A stretch of DNA of 64,000 bases from Paenibacillus dendritiformis (lineage in GTDB: Bacteria; Bacillota; Bacilli; Paenibacillales; Paenibacillaceae). Of the stretch, positions 32,397 through 40,554 are shown in pieces (position 1 is the stretch's first letter; every line of letters starts with the position of its first letter). The stretch covers positions 4,216,501 through 4,280,500 of the forward strand of contig NZ_AP025344.1 in the NCBI RefSeq assembly GCF_021654795.1, read 5' to 3'. Made by a program: the position numbers and the translations under genes. Below the pieces are notes generated by a model, which worked only from the letters and a program-made list of their open reading frames with translations, ran no database searches and was not told where the DNA came from.

Positions 32397-33515
32397 ATGA
32401 CAGTCCAACAAGAGGCGGCAATGCAATCGATGGTAGAATGGCTGGCTGATGAACATGAACTCGGCCGCGAACCCAGCAAGATTGAGATCGCAGGTGAATT
32501 TGATCTGCACGATATGCATTACTACATATTCAAGTATAAAAAGACCATGCTCGGGACATGGCTTCTTGGCGTCTGTGGCGGCTATGAAGCTCCAGATGAC
32601 ACGGAGCATTGCGGCCACGTGTTCAGTGAGATGCAGCCCTATGATCCGGCTACTGCGGAGCAGGAAGCGATTGCGATGGTCGAAATGATCCGCGAGTATT
32701 GGATGAAGCAAGCGGCAGCACTTGAGGCAGAGCAAGAACAATCTGATCCTTCCGGGTCGAAGAAGGAATCATCCGGCCTTTTTAACGGTTTCGTTCTGCT
32801 CAACGCTTCGGAGTGCGACCTTGAACAGATCAAGGCCAATCTGCTGCAGGACTGGAACATCTCTTGTCCATCCGCCGAGAACCCCGAGGAAGAAAAAGAG
32901 GGAACTATGGTCTTTGAGGTGGAAGGCTTCACCTTGGCCGTTAGCTTTGTCGATGCTCCCGTGCCGGACGGCGAAGCCGAGCATTACGCGCAAGGCAACT
33001 ACCTCTGGCCGGAGGCCGTGGAGATCACTAAAACGCATGTCGCCCAAATCATATTGGCTGTATTTACCCGCTCCGGCTCCCCGCTGGACAGCGGAAGAAT
33101 GTATACCAAGCTGGCCGCCAGTTGCTTAAAGCTCCCGAATGCAATCGGGCTTTATTCATCCGGCACCGTCTTTCAGCCTGAATTCTTCGTCCAGTTGGCC
33201 GAGATAATGAAGTCGGATGACGAATTTCCTTTATTAAATCTGGTGCATTTCGGCCTTGTCCGAACGGAATCAGGAGTGAGCGGATACACGGTCGGGCTGG
33301 AGCATTTCGGCAAGGACGAAATCGAAGTGCTGGACAGTCAGGCAACCCCTGCCGAGCTGCGTGACTTCCTGATTTATATTTCCGCTTATGTCGTAGAGCA
33401 GGACGTCACCTTACGAGATGGCGAGACGATCGGCTTCACGGCGGAACAGAAGCTGCCGATTACCCGCTCCGAAGGCATATATGTTGACGGTGACAGTCTT
33501 AAAATCGAATTTTAA
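32397..33515 (+). CDS. DUF4261 domain-containing protein
   Basis: A 372-residue cytoplasmic protein. The N-terminal 100 residues are a separate domain (VEWLADEHELGREPSKIEIAGEFDLHDMHYYIFKYKK, with CGGYEAPDDTEHCGHVFS), then an acidic linker. From about residue 125 the DUF4261 module follows: GFVLLNASECDLEQIKANLLQDW, LWPEAVEITKTHVAQIILAVF and, at the end, GLYSSGTVFQPEFFVQLAEI, LDSQATPAELRDFLIYISAYVVEQDVTLRDGETIGFTAEQKLPITRSEGI. Function is unknown; the domain occurs in proteins of similar layout in Firmicutes and Actinobacteria, sometimes near toxin or secretion genes. ATG 32397 is preferred over ATG 32373 because GGAGAGG lies between them. Confidence 0.75.
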   Translation: MTVQQEAAMQSMVEWLADEHELGREPSKIEIAGEFDLHDMHYYIFKYKKTMLGTWLLGVCGGYEAPDDTEHCGHVFSEMQPYDPATAEQEAIAMVEMIREYWMKQAAALEAEQEQSDPSGSKKESSGLFNGFVLLNASECDLEQIKANLLQDWNISCPSAENPEEEKEGTMVFEVEGFTLAVSFVDAPVPDGEAEHYAQGNYLWPEAVEITKTHVAQIILAVFTRSGSPLDSGRMYTKLAASCLKLPNAIGLYSSGTVFQPEFFVQLAEIMKSDDEFPLLNLVHFGLVRTESGVSGYTVGLEHFGKDEIEVLDSQATPAELRDFLIYISAYVVEQDVTLRDGETIGFTAEQKLPITRSEGIYVDGDSLKIEF

Positions 33516-33518
33516 GGC

Positions 33519-33557
33519 AAAAAAGAGCAGTGAAGCGCGATGCTTCCTGCTTTTTTT
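33519..33557. terminator. Bidirectional terminator
   Basis: AAAAAAGAGCAG...GAAGC pairs with GCTTC...CTGCTTTTTTT around a short loop, with A and T tracts on either side, between the convergent DUF4261 and SCO0854-like genes. Confidence 0.7.
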
Positions 33558-33604
33558 GTGCCCCGGCAGCTCCGACCGCGACAAATGAGACAAACCGCCG
33601 TACC

Positions 33605-35701
33605 CTACGAAGCCAGAAACGCTCCCATAATGTCCTCCAAATCGAACGGAGTGATTCCACGCTGGACCGAAAATACGGTCTGCGCCTCCTCTTCCCGCTC
33701 GACAAGCTGTCCGCGCGCCAGCGCATGCAGCCGGAACAACTCATACAGATTCGGCTTGGCTGCCGTAGTCATCGCTTTGCCCATGGCGACCATTCCCGTC
33801 TGATGTCCTTCCACATTGTTATAGAATTGAGGATTGCGGGTCAAAGCCAGATCGCACCAAATGACGGTGCGCTCCGCCAAATCGAGTATAGCCGGAATGG
33901 CAATCTGCGTGTTGGCCGTCAAATCAAGGCGATCAACGACGGTCGCCGGATCGAACACCTCGCCCGATTTCGGATGCTGACGCATCATCCAGCCAGCGAA
34001 GCATTCCGGCAGCTCGCTATACGCTTGCCCCGTGAAGGAATGCAGCGTGGCCACAATATAGCGTCCGCCGTACTGGAGGACAGTAGGAATGTCGATATCG
34101 ATGAACTCGCAGGCGCCATGCGGTGCCGATACGATATCGCCGCTATGGGCCGCCTTATAGCGCGCAGACCTCAAATTCGTATAAGAGATATGCTCCTTGT
34201 AGTTCCAGGCGTCATCATACAAGACGGCAGAGAGATCGATATCGGTGCGGCCTGTCGCCTTTCCGTCGCTCACCCCTTCTTTCCACCACAGGAAAAAGCG
34301 AATCGTCTCCCCTGCCGGCATGGCCAGCTTGCTGCCACGCACGAGCGTACGCAAGGACTTGCTGGCGGAACGCTGGGAGAAAGGCACCATATAGTTCTGC
34401 AATTGCGGATCAAGATAGACATTCCCGAGAGCAGGTAGCTTGGCGAAGCGGGCGAGCAATGTCTCTTCGCATACCTCCACTACGGCAGCGCATGCGTCCG
34501 GCGCGACGGGAGGCCGCGTATCTGGCGAAGAGAACGCTTTGGCCACATTGCCTTTCGGGAAAAACAGCCGCAGTTCATTAGCATACGGGCGATACTTGAA
34601 ATGCGTCATTACTTGCAGCAAGACCGGTGTCGCCACCCGATCCGCCACCGATGCAAAAAACGAGGCAATCCAGCCCGCCTCCGCTCCTTCCAGGCGAAGC
34701 AAATGATCCAAGCGCCGGGCAAATTCACCCGGCTGCTCCAATAGCTGCTCCACGGCCTGATCGGTATCGAAATAGCGCAGCGACTCCTCAAGACGATGGC
34801 CAAAGGTCGCATAAGGCCGATTGTTGCGCAGCACATCAAACGCTTCTTGGCATCGTGGATAACGGCTCTTATATTCCGAAGGATGCAAGATCTCGCCCAG
34901 ACGCACCCAGCGGTGGCGGCAGCGCAGCATATCTTCGGCCGGATGCGGGCATTGCTCCAGCAAGCCAAGCAGCAACCGCCGCTCTGCCCGCGTGAACTTG
35001 CGGAAGGGCGTGCTCGCCGCCAGGCTGACATCGCCGTCCGACCAGGCCACGGCCAGACGCAGCACATCTGTCGCCGTCCGCACATAGCGTTGAATGCGAG
35101 TCACGTCCGCCTTGCCGCTGCGCAGCAAAGCAGCAACGATAAAGCCGACCTGCTCCTTATGCGGGATCGCATCCGGCAATAAAGCGTCAATGTCCTGGTC
35201 ATGCTCCATGACCCAGGCCAGATCCTGTTTGTCGGTGTCCGAGATGGACGTATTCGCCTGCATCAGCTCACGCATGAGCTGGCGGAAGTGCTCCTCGCTA
35301 CCGAGCTCGATGATCTCCAGCTTCGTCTTGCCCCGCAAAATTTCCCGGGTGATCGGCTCCATCTCAGGCACTTCATTCGTCACATAGTGATACCATGCAT
35401 TTAAAAATAACACGGCATCGCTTGCCTCCATGACCTGCTCCGGGAAATTCGGATACATCGGCCGATAGGCAACATGCGCGCCAACGAGCTTTTTCAAGCT
35501 ATGGATCAATGCTTTGTACCATCTCAAAAACGAAACCTCCGACAGCGTGCGAAGAGCCGCAAGCAGCGCGGGGGAACAGGTGAAGCCGAGTGCGGCTATA
35601 TTTTTCATTGCCGTCGCCAACTGCGCGTCCGGAAGCTTGGATTGTTCCGGTACCACGATTACTTTTCGGCTTCTGCGCAAATAAATCTCGTTCTGCATCA
35701 T
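33605..35701 (-). CDS. Large MXAN_6230/SCO0854-like protein
   Basis: A 698-residue soluble protein. It begins MMQNEIYLRRSRKVIVVPEQSKL, has a long helical middle (ALLAALRTLSEVSFLRWYKAL, LNAWYHYVTNEVPEME, RRWVRL-type repeats) and a C-terminal beta part with IRFFLWWKEG, TDIDLSAVLYDDAWNYKEHISYTNLRSARYKAAHSGDIVSAPHGACEFIDIDI, which looks TerD-like. I associate this architecture with the MXAN_6230/SCO0854 family, found in Myxococcus, Streptomyces and some bacilli and linked to tellurite-type stress operons; this is from memory. Its N-terminal RING-like zinc motif is not evident here. ATG 35701 follows AAAGGGG; the extension to 35896 has no ribosome binding site. Confidence 0.6.
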   Translation of the reverse strand: MMQNEIYLRRSRKVIVVPEQSKLPDAQLATAMKNIAALGFTCSPALLAALRTLSEVSFLRWYKALIHSLKKLVGAHVAYRPMYPNFPEQVMEASDAVLFLNAWYHYVTNEVPEMEPITREILRGKTKLEIIELGSEEHFRQLMRELMQANTSISDTDKQDLAWVMEHDQDIDALLPDAIPHKEQVGFIVAALLRSGKADVTRIQRYVRTATDVLRLAVAWSDGDVSLAASTPFRKFTRAERRLLLGLLEQCPHPAEDMLRCRHRWVRLGEILHPSEYKSRYPRCQEAFDVLRNNRPYATFGHRLEESLRYFDTDQAVEQLLEQPGEFARRLDHLLRLEGAEAGWIASFFASVADRVATPVLLQVMTHFKYRPYANELRLFFPKGNVAKAFSSPDTRPPVAPDACAAVVEVCEETLLARFAKLPALGNVYLDPQLQNYMVPFSQRSASKSLRTLVRGSKLAMPAGETIRFFLWWKEGVSDGKATGRTDIDLSAVLYDDAWNYKEHISYTNLRSARYKAAHSGDIVSAPHGACEFIDIDIPTVLQYGGRYIVATLHSFTGQAYSELPECFAGWMMRQHPKSGEVFDPATVVDRLDLTANTQIAIPAILDLAERTVIWCDLALTRNPQFYNNVEGHQTGMVAMGKAMTTAAKPNLYELFRLHALARGQLVEREEEAQTVFSVQRGITPFDLEDIMGAFLAS

Positions 35702-36009
35702 GTCATACCCCTTTTCGATGGAACTGCATCGCCAGGAAAGCCGCCCCTCTAGTAACACCCAAGTTATTGTAGAAGGAAGAAAGACGATAGCCTGGCGAAC
35801 GCAGTCTGGTATCTTCCGGAAAGCTGCTACCCTAAGCCAGGGTAAAGGAAGTAGAAGGAAGGTTAGCAATAGCCGGAAGATGGGAGCGCCGCTCAAGCTG
35901 TTGCCCGCTCGGCCTCTTGGTTACTATCTTCGCACCATGGGGAGCTCGCGAACAGGGCGCAAGTATGGCGAACTTGGAAAAATGATGCATGGATAGGTTT
36001 TTCCTTCGT
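35702..36009. other. Divergent intergenic region
   Basis: No gene. A purine-rich direct repeat (AGTAGAAGGAAG followed some bases later by AGCAATAGCC-like sequence) occurs around 35771 and 35850. The right end leads to the aldo/keto reductase promoter. Confidence 0.45.
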
Positions 36010-36039
36010 TTGCCAGCGGCGATCCGCAACTGCTATACT
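36010..36039 (+). promoter_or_regulatory. Promoter of the aldo/keto reductase gene
   Basis: TTGCCA (36010-36015), 18 bases, TATACT (36034-36039), about 30 bases before the ribosome binding site. Confidence 0.55.
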
Positions 36040-36070
36040 GTAGGCATATTGAACAAAGGAGTGAAGGGGA

Positions 36071-37006
36071 ATGACGCAGAAGACACGCATCGGCAAGACG
36101 GACTTATGGGTTAATCCGATTGGGCTTGGAGCCAACGCGGTCGGGGGACATAACATTCACCCGAACTTGAACGATGAGACAGGCAGGGAGGTCGTCCGTA
36201 CGGCCTTCGATCAGGGCATCGACTTTGTGGACACGGCGTTCTTCTACGGACCGGAGCGCTCGGAGCAGCTTATCGGCGAAGTGATGAAGGAGAGGGGCAA
36301 CCGTTCGGACATCGTAATCGCCACCAAGGGGGCGCACAAGTTCGTGGACGGCAAGGTGGAGATCGACAACTCCCCCGCCTTCCTGACCGCCGCCGTAGAG
36401 AACAGCCTGCGGCGTCTTCAGACCGACTACATCGACTTGTTCTACATACACTTTCCGGACGAACAGACGCCGAAGGACGAGGCCGTTGGCACGCTGAAGA
36501 AGCTCAAGGACGAGGGGAAAATTCGGGCCATCGGCGTATCCAACTTCACCATCGAGCAATTGCGGGAAGCGAATAAGGACGGCTACGTCAACGTCATCCA
36601 GGACGAATACAACCTGATCAAGCGCGATAAAGAGCGTGATCTTCTTCCTTATGCGGCGGAGAACGGCATTTCATTCATCCCTTACTTCCCGCTGGCGTCA
36701 GGCTTGCTGGGCGGCAAGTATACGAAGGATTCGCAGTTCACGGACGGACGTGCCAACAGCCCGATGTTCCAGGGCGAGGCGTTCGCCGCGAATCTGGAGA
36801 AGGTGGAGCAAGTCCGGCAGATAGCGGAAGCGAAGCAGGCCGAAGTGGCCCATGTCGTGCTGGCCTGGTATTTGACGCGGGACGCTATCGACGCGCTCAT
36901 TCCGGGCGCCAAGCGGCCGGATCAGGTACTGAACAACCTGAAGACCTTATCTGTTCGGCTCACTCCGGAGGAGATCGAGCGGATCGATCAGATTTTCAAA
37001 GCATAA
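36071..37006 (+). CDS. Aldo/keto reductase
   Basis: A 311-residue NADPH-dependent reductase with the TIM-barrel family residues: Asp54 and Tyr59 (FVDTAFFYGPERSEQ), Lys86 (IVIATKGAHK) and His127 (YIDLFYIHFPD). Cofactor-binding IGVSNFTIEQLREAN and the late segment VVLAWYLTRDAIDALIPGAKRPDQVLNNL are also typical. Closest in look to the YccK/IolS/Tas group acting on sugars or aldehydes; the substrate is unknown. ATG 36071 follows AAAGGAGTGAAGGGGA. It has its own promoter and a strong terminator. Confidence 0.93.
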   Translation: MTQKTRIGKTDLWVNPIGLGANAVGGHNIHPNLNDETGREVVRTAFDQGIDFVDTAFFYGPERSEQLIGEVMKERGNRSDIVIATKGAHKFVDGKVEIDNSPAFLTAAVENSLRRLQTDYIDLFYIHFPDEQTPKDEAVGTLKKLKDEGKIRAIGVSNFTIEQLREANKDGYVNVIQDEYNLIKRDKERDLLPYAAENGISFIPYFPLASGLLGGKYTKDSQFTDGRANSPMFQGEAFAANLEKVEQVRQIAEAKQAEVAHVVLAWYLTRDAIDALIPGAKRPDQVLNNLKTLSVRLTPEEIERIDQIFKA

Positions 37007-37022
37007 TTGCATATGGAGCTCC

Positions 37023-37070
37023 AGGGCTGTCCCACAAGTCAGAAAAAAATGACGAAGGGCAGCCCTTTTT
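37023..37070 (+). terminator. Intrinsic terminator of the aldo/keto reductase gene
   Basis: AGGGCTGTCC and GGGCAGCCCT pair (one mismatch) around a loop of about 24 bases, followed by TTTT. Confidence 0.7.
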
Positions 37071-37248
37071 GGCGGGATTCACAGCAGCTCTGCTCTCATT
37101 CGTCACCAGTCTTCCAACCACCAACTATCCTCATTGTAGAATGGTTTACATTAAATAGTTATTTTGTCATGTCATGTTTACAAAACAAGAGGGGGATGGT
37201 AAATTATAGGTAATATATCATTGATTATGGGGAGAAGGTGCTTATCGG

Positions 37249-38550
37249 ATGGCACAAATATTGTCCATTGGTGAATTAATACAATGTCACAGATACAATA
37301 GAGGCATGACATTAGCGCAATTGTCAGAGCTGACAGGCATACATAAAGGGACCATCTCCAAAATTGAAAACGGTGACGTGAAAAGACCGGAATATAAGAC
37401 CATCCGTCCGCTTGCAGATACATTGCAAATCCCGCTAGAGACGTTAGTCGAACTGCACATCACCGTGGATAAGAGGGCGGACACCCTCCTCTTCGTGTTG
37501 CAGGACGTGATTCAGCATTCGGGTACTGCCGATCTGGTGACCAAAGTAGGCAGAAAATTTTTGGAATCCCCCAGTGACGATAGTCACGCCTTGGTGGAAC
37601 GGCTTTATGACTTCACGGACAGCCTGGAAAATAAGGAGATTAAATTAGCCCTGTATCAAGCCATAGTGGACTATTCTCGCGACCATGGAATCATGCCTTT
37701 TTTGGCTAAAGGGTTACTCCAGGTGTATCTTATCGAGCGAGACGACTTTTCCCGGCTCCGGGACGTTTACGACAGTGGTAAACATATCGTTCAATTCGTT
37801 GATTTTTTAACCAGCGAAGAGAGAATCACTTTCTACTACAAATTGGCTATACATGCGTTCAATTTATTTCTGTACGAACAAAGTATTAATCTCTGTTTAA
37901 ATGTTCTTCAAGAAGCAGGTGAAGCAGGTAGAGAGCATTTGTATTACGTAAACGCCCTCGGCATATTGTGTAATTCTTATTTCTACCTTGGAGACTACCA
38001 GAGGTCTGAAAATTTTTTATCGCTTTATATGCACTACGAGTACCCGGACGTAAAAGCAAATGCAGTGCTTATGTCAGCATTAATAAACGCTAAAAAAGGA
38101 AACTCAAATTTTGCTATCACAGAGCTTAGAACATTTCTGGAAACATGCAGTCAGGATGCCGCACTTCAAGCTATTAATCAGCTAATGCCCTTATATTTGC
38201 AAGAAAACCGATTAGTTGAGGCCAGACAGTTGATTGACTACCCGATATGCATGGAATCCATCAGCACAAATAACCCTAATACTATTTCACAGTTAGCTGA
38301 ATATTATTATCATCGAGCTGCATACTTTGTTACCCTGGGCGAACTCAATAAGGGAGTATCTGAATACCTGGAAGGCGCGTTTCATTTCTCAAGAGTAAAT
38401 GATACGGTTCAGGAAAAAGAATGTATCAAACAAATCATGTGCATCCACCTGCAACAAAACGTTACCATGTCAATGTCCACAGTGGAAAAATTGAAGGCGT
38501 ATTATGAACGCAGTGCAGCTAAAGAAAATAAATTGGAGGGATTGGTATGA
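37249..38550 (+). CDS. RRNPP-type HTH/TPR quorum-sensing receptor
   Basis: A 433-residue regulator. Residues 5-62 are an XRE/Cro-type HTH (LIQCHRYNRGMTLAQLSELTG, IHKGTISKIENGDVKRPEYKT, RPLADTLQIPLE). The remainder is all-helical with TPR-like pairs (NALGILCNSYFYLGDYQRSENF, QLAEYYYHRAAYFVTLGELNKGVSEYL), the architecture of PlcR, NprR and related receptors of imported oligopeptides. Its stop overlaps the start of a 35-codon secreted pro-peptide gene (ATGA), the arrangement of cognate receptor-peptide pairs. A paralogue fused to a Spo0E domain lies at 39136. The start ATG 37249 is preceded by GGGGAGAAGG. The upstream region has two TTTACA-containing direct repeats at about 37148 and 37178, possible operators. 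DNA targets are unknown. Confidence 0.82.
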   Translation: MAQILSIGELIQCHRYNRGMTLAQLSELTGIHKGTISKIENGDVKRPEYKTIRPLADTLQIPLETLVELHITVDKRADTLLFVLQDVIQHSGTADLVTKVGRKFLESPSDDSHALVERLYDFTDSLENKEIKLALYQAIVDYSRDHGIMPFLAKGLLQVYLIERDDFSRLRDVYDSGKHIVQFVDFLTSEERITFYYKLAIHAFNLFLYEQSINLCLNVLQEAGEAGREHLYYVNALGILCNSYFYLGDYQRSENFLSLYMHYEYPDVKANAVLMSALINAKKGNSNFAITELRTFLETCSQDAALQAINQLMPLYLQENRLVEARQLIDYPICMESISTNNPNTISQLAEYYYHRAAYFVTLGELNKGVSEYLEGAFHFSRVNDTVQEKECIKQIMCIHLQQNVTMSMSTVEKLKAYYERSAAKENKLEGLV

Positions 38551-38654
38551 AGCGTCTCATAGCAAAGCTATGCAGCGGCATCGTTTGTTCGGCAGTCGTT
38601 GTGGTAACTTCAAGTGTGGCATTGGGGAATAGTGGAGGCATTTTTCCATGGTAA
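38547..38654 (+). CDS. Secreted signalling pro-peptide (Phr/PapR-like)
   Basis: A 35-codon gene. ATG 38547 overlaps the receptor stop (ATGA) and has GGAGGG six bases upstream. The product has a basic start (MKRLIAKLC), a hydrophobic export core (GIVCSAVVVVTSSVALG) and a short polar/aromatic end, NSGGIFPW. This is the plan of RRNPP pro-peptides, which are exported, trimmed to the C-terminal 5-8 residues and re-imported by an oligopeptide permease to bind the receptor. The likely mature signal lies within the last eight residues; the cut sites cannot be read. A terminator begins in the stop codon. Peptide identity is inferred from position and layout. Confidence 0.78.
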   Translation: MKRLIAKLCSGIVCSAVVVVTSSVALGNSGGIFPW

Positions 38655-38678
38655 GAGTACCTGATAGGTACTCTTTTT
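38653..38678 (+). terminator. Intrinsic terminator after the receptor-peptide pair
   Basis: AAGAGTACCT (38653-38662) pairs perfectly with AGGTACTCTT (38666-38675), 3-base loop, followed by TTT. Confidence 0.85.
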
Positions 38679-38709
38679 CGTTTCTTCTTGTTTCCTGTAA
38701 TTGAATTTA

Positions 38710-38737
38710 TTGGGATTCGTTCGACACATTGTATACT
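38710..38737 (+). promoter_or_regulatory. Probable promoter of the Spo0E-like gene
   Basis: TTGGGA (38710-38715), 16 bases, TATACT (38732-38737), following the terminator of the receptor-peptide unit. So the phosphatase gene is probably transcribed separately and could be a target of the receptor. Confidence 0.4.
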
Positions 38738-38790
38738 CATAGTTAAGAAAGCGCCCCATTATCCAAGCTGATGCGAGGTGACGAACTATT

Positions 38791-38982
38791 GTGTACAGTG
38801 ATGATATTCTCCATAAAATTAACGGACTTCGACAAAAATTGATCCACGTTGCCAATCAAAAAGGGAAATTTACAGACGACGAAGTCGTTCAAGTTAGCCA
38901 ACAGCTAGATATTTATATACTTGAGCTGCAAAAGTATTATATAACACAACAAGAAAAAGTCATAGCTAGAAGGAGCAGCTAG
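38791..38982 (+). CDS. Spo0E-like aspartyl-phosphate phosphatase
   Basis: A 63-residue, two-helix protein. It has the Spo0E pattern: INGLRQKLIHVANQKGKFTDDEVVQVSQQLDIYILELQKYY, with SQQLD at 36-40 equal to the family's SQELD motif. Such proteins dephosphorylate Spo0A~P and hold back sporulation. GTG 38791 lies nine bases after GAGGTGA. It is next to a receptor-peptide pair; an almost identical sequence forms the C-terminus of the paralogous receptor at 39136. The short tail EKVIARRSS is also shared. Confidence 0.85.
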   Translation: MYSDDILHKINGLRQKLIHVANQKGKFTDDEVVQVSQQLDIYILELQKYYITQQEKVIARRSS

Positions 38983-39027
38983 GTTCAGGGAAAGGCTTGG
39001 TAAGTATACAACTTGTGGGGTAGTCAA

Positions 39028-39078
39028 ATGGCAAACGGATTAATCCAAGCGTTGCAACGATGGGATAGCTGGTCCTAA
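39028..39078 (+). pseudogene. Remnant of a cyclase-family gene start
   Basis: Sixteen codons (MANGLIQALQRWDSWS) with the same upstream sequence (TTCAGGGAAAGGCTTGGTAAG) as the intact gene at 40555, whose start reads MANELINALQRLKEKEW. After ten matching codons the copy breaks off into the leader of the next receptor gene. It marks the junction of a tandem duplication. Confidence 0.75.
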
Positions 39079-39135
39079 AACCATAAAATCAGTCATGGGT
39101 CATATCATTGAATATGGGGAGAAGGTGCTTAACGG

Positions 39136-40509
39136 ATGGCACAACTACTGTCCATTGGGGAGTTAATACAATGCTACAGACGCAATAGAGGCATGACGCT
39201 AACACAATTGTCAGAGCTGACTGGCATACATAAAGGGACCATCTCCAAGATTGAAAACGGTGATGTGAAAAGACCGCAATATAAGACCATCCGTCCGCTT
39301 GCAGAAACATTGCAGATCCCGCTAGAAACTTGGGTCGAACTGCACATTACCGTGGACAAGAGGGCGGACACCCTCCTATTTCTGCTGCAGGATATGATTC
39401 AGCATTCGGGTACTGCCGAGCTGGTAACCACAGTAAGCAGAAAATTTTTGGAATCCTCCGGCGACGATAGTCACGCCTTGGTGGAACGGCTTTATGACTT
39501 CGCGGGCCACGTAGAAAATAAGGAGATTCAATACGCTCTGTATCAACTCATTGTTGACTATTCGCGCGACCATGGCATCATGCCCTTTCTGGCCAGGGGA
39601 TTACTTCAGGTGTACCTTATCGAACGGGACGACTTCACCAGGCTCAGATCTGTTTACGAGAGCGGCAGGCATATTGTTCAGTACGCCCAATTTTTAACCC
39701 CAGAAGACCGAATCGTTATGTATTACAAACTATCGATTCATGCGTTCAATTTATTTCTGTATCGGCAAAGCATCGAGCTCGGCCACCAAGTTCTTCGAGA
39801 GGCAGCTCCAGACAACTGGTTTTACATTAATGCGCTTGGCATAATTCGTGATTCTTACTTCTATATAGAGAACTACGAAAAGTCTGAATATTACTCACGA
39901 CTCTATTCACAATACGACTATCCTCACATCAAGAGATATTCAATTCTTATGACAGCATCGCTCAACGCAAAAAAGGGAAAGACCGAAGTAGCTATCGAAC
40001 AGTTGACATCATTTCTGAAAACATGCAATCAGGATGATGCCCTTCTGGCGCTGAATCAATTAATGAAAATATATTTGCGGGAAAATCGATTGGAAGAAGC
40101 TGTACAACTACTTTCATATCCAGTATGCCCGCAATCCATCAGCACAAACAACCCCAATATCATCTCGCAACTTGCCAAATTTTATTTTCATCGAGCTCAA
40201 TATTACATTACAGTTGGCGACATTCAAAAAGGAGTATCAGATCTGCTAGAAAGTGCATGGTACTTCTCTAAGGTGGATGATACTGATAATGAAAAGGAAT
40301 GCAAAAACAAATTAGAAAATTTAAATGATGCATTGTTGGCCAAAGTCAAAGAACTTAAACAAAAATTAATCCACATCGCCAGTCAAAAAGGGAAACTTAC
40401 GGATGACGAAGTTGTTCAGATTAGCCAACAGCTAGATATTTACATACTTGAGCTGCAAAAGTATTATATAAAACAACAAGAAAAGGACATAGCTAGAAGG
40501 AGCAGCTAG
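39136..40509 (+). CDS. Fusion of an RRNPP-type receptor with a Spo0E phosphatase domain
   Basis: A 457-residue protein. Residues 1-390 are a paralogue of the receptor at 37249 (HTH at 5-62, nearly identical; TPR-like helices behind it). Residues about 398-457 are a complete Spo0E module (VKELKQKLIHIASQKGKLTDDEVVQISQQLDIYILELQKYY), with SQQLD at 430-434, almost identical to the separate protein at 38791. Similarity to the first receptor stops after EKEC, just where that protein has its own tail and peptide gene; so the fusion probably arose by deletion of receptor tail and peptide gene. No pro-peptide gene follows. It may be a phosphatase for Spo0A~P whose activity or location is set by a peptide and by DNA binding. 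The architecture is new to me. Confidence 0.85.
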   Translation: MAQLLSIGELIQCYRRNRGMTLTQLSELTGIHKGTISKIENGDVKRPQYKTIRPLAETLQIPLETWVELHITVDKRADTLLFLLQDMIQHSGTAELVTTVSRKFLESSGDDSHALVERLYDFAGHVENKEIQYALYQLIVDYSRDHGIMPFLARGLLQVYLIERDDFTRLRSVYESGRHIVQYAQFLTPEDRIVMYYKLSIHAFNLFLYRQSIELGHQVLREAAPDNWFYINALGIIRDSYFYIENYEKSEYYSRLYSQYDYPHIKRYSILMTASLNAKKGKTEVAIEQLTSFLKTCNQDDALLALNQLMKIYLRENRLEEAVQLLSYPVCPQSISTNNPNIISQLAKFYFHRAQYYITVGDIQKGVSDLLESAWYFSKVDDTDNEKECKNKLENLNDALLAKVKELKQKLIHIASQKGKLTDDEVVQISQQLDIYILELQKYYIKQQEKDIARRSS

Positions 40510-40554
40510 ATTCAGGGAAAGGCTTGGTAAGTAAACAAGTTGTGAGGTGGTCAG

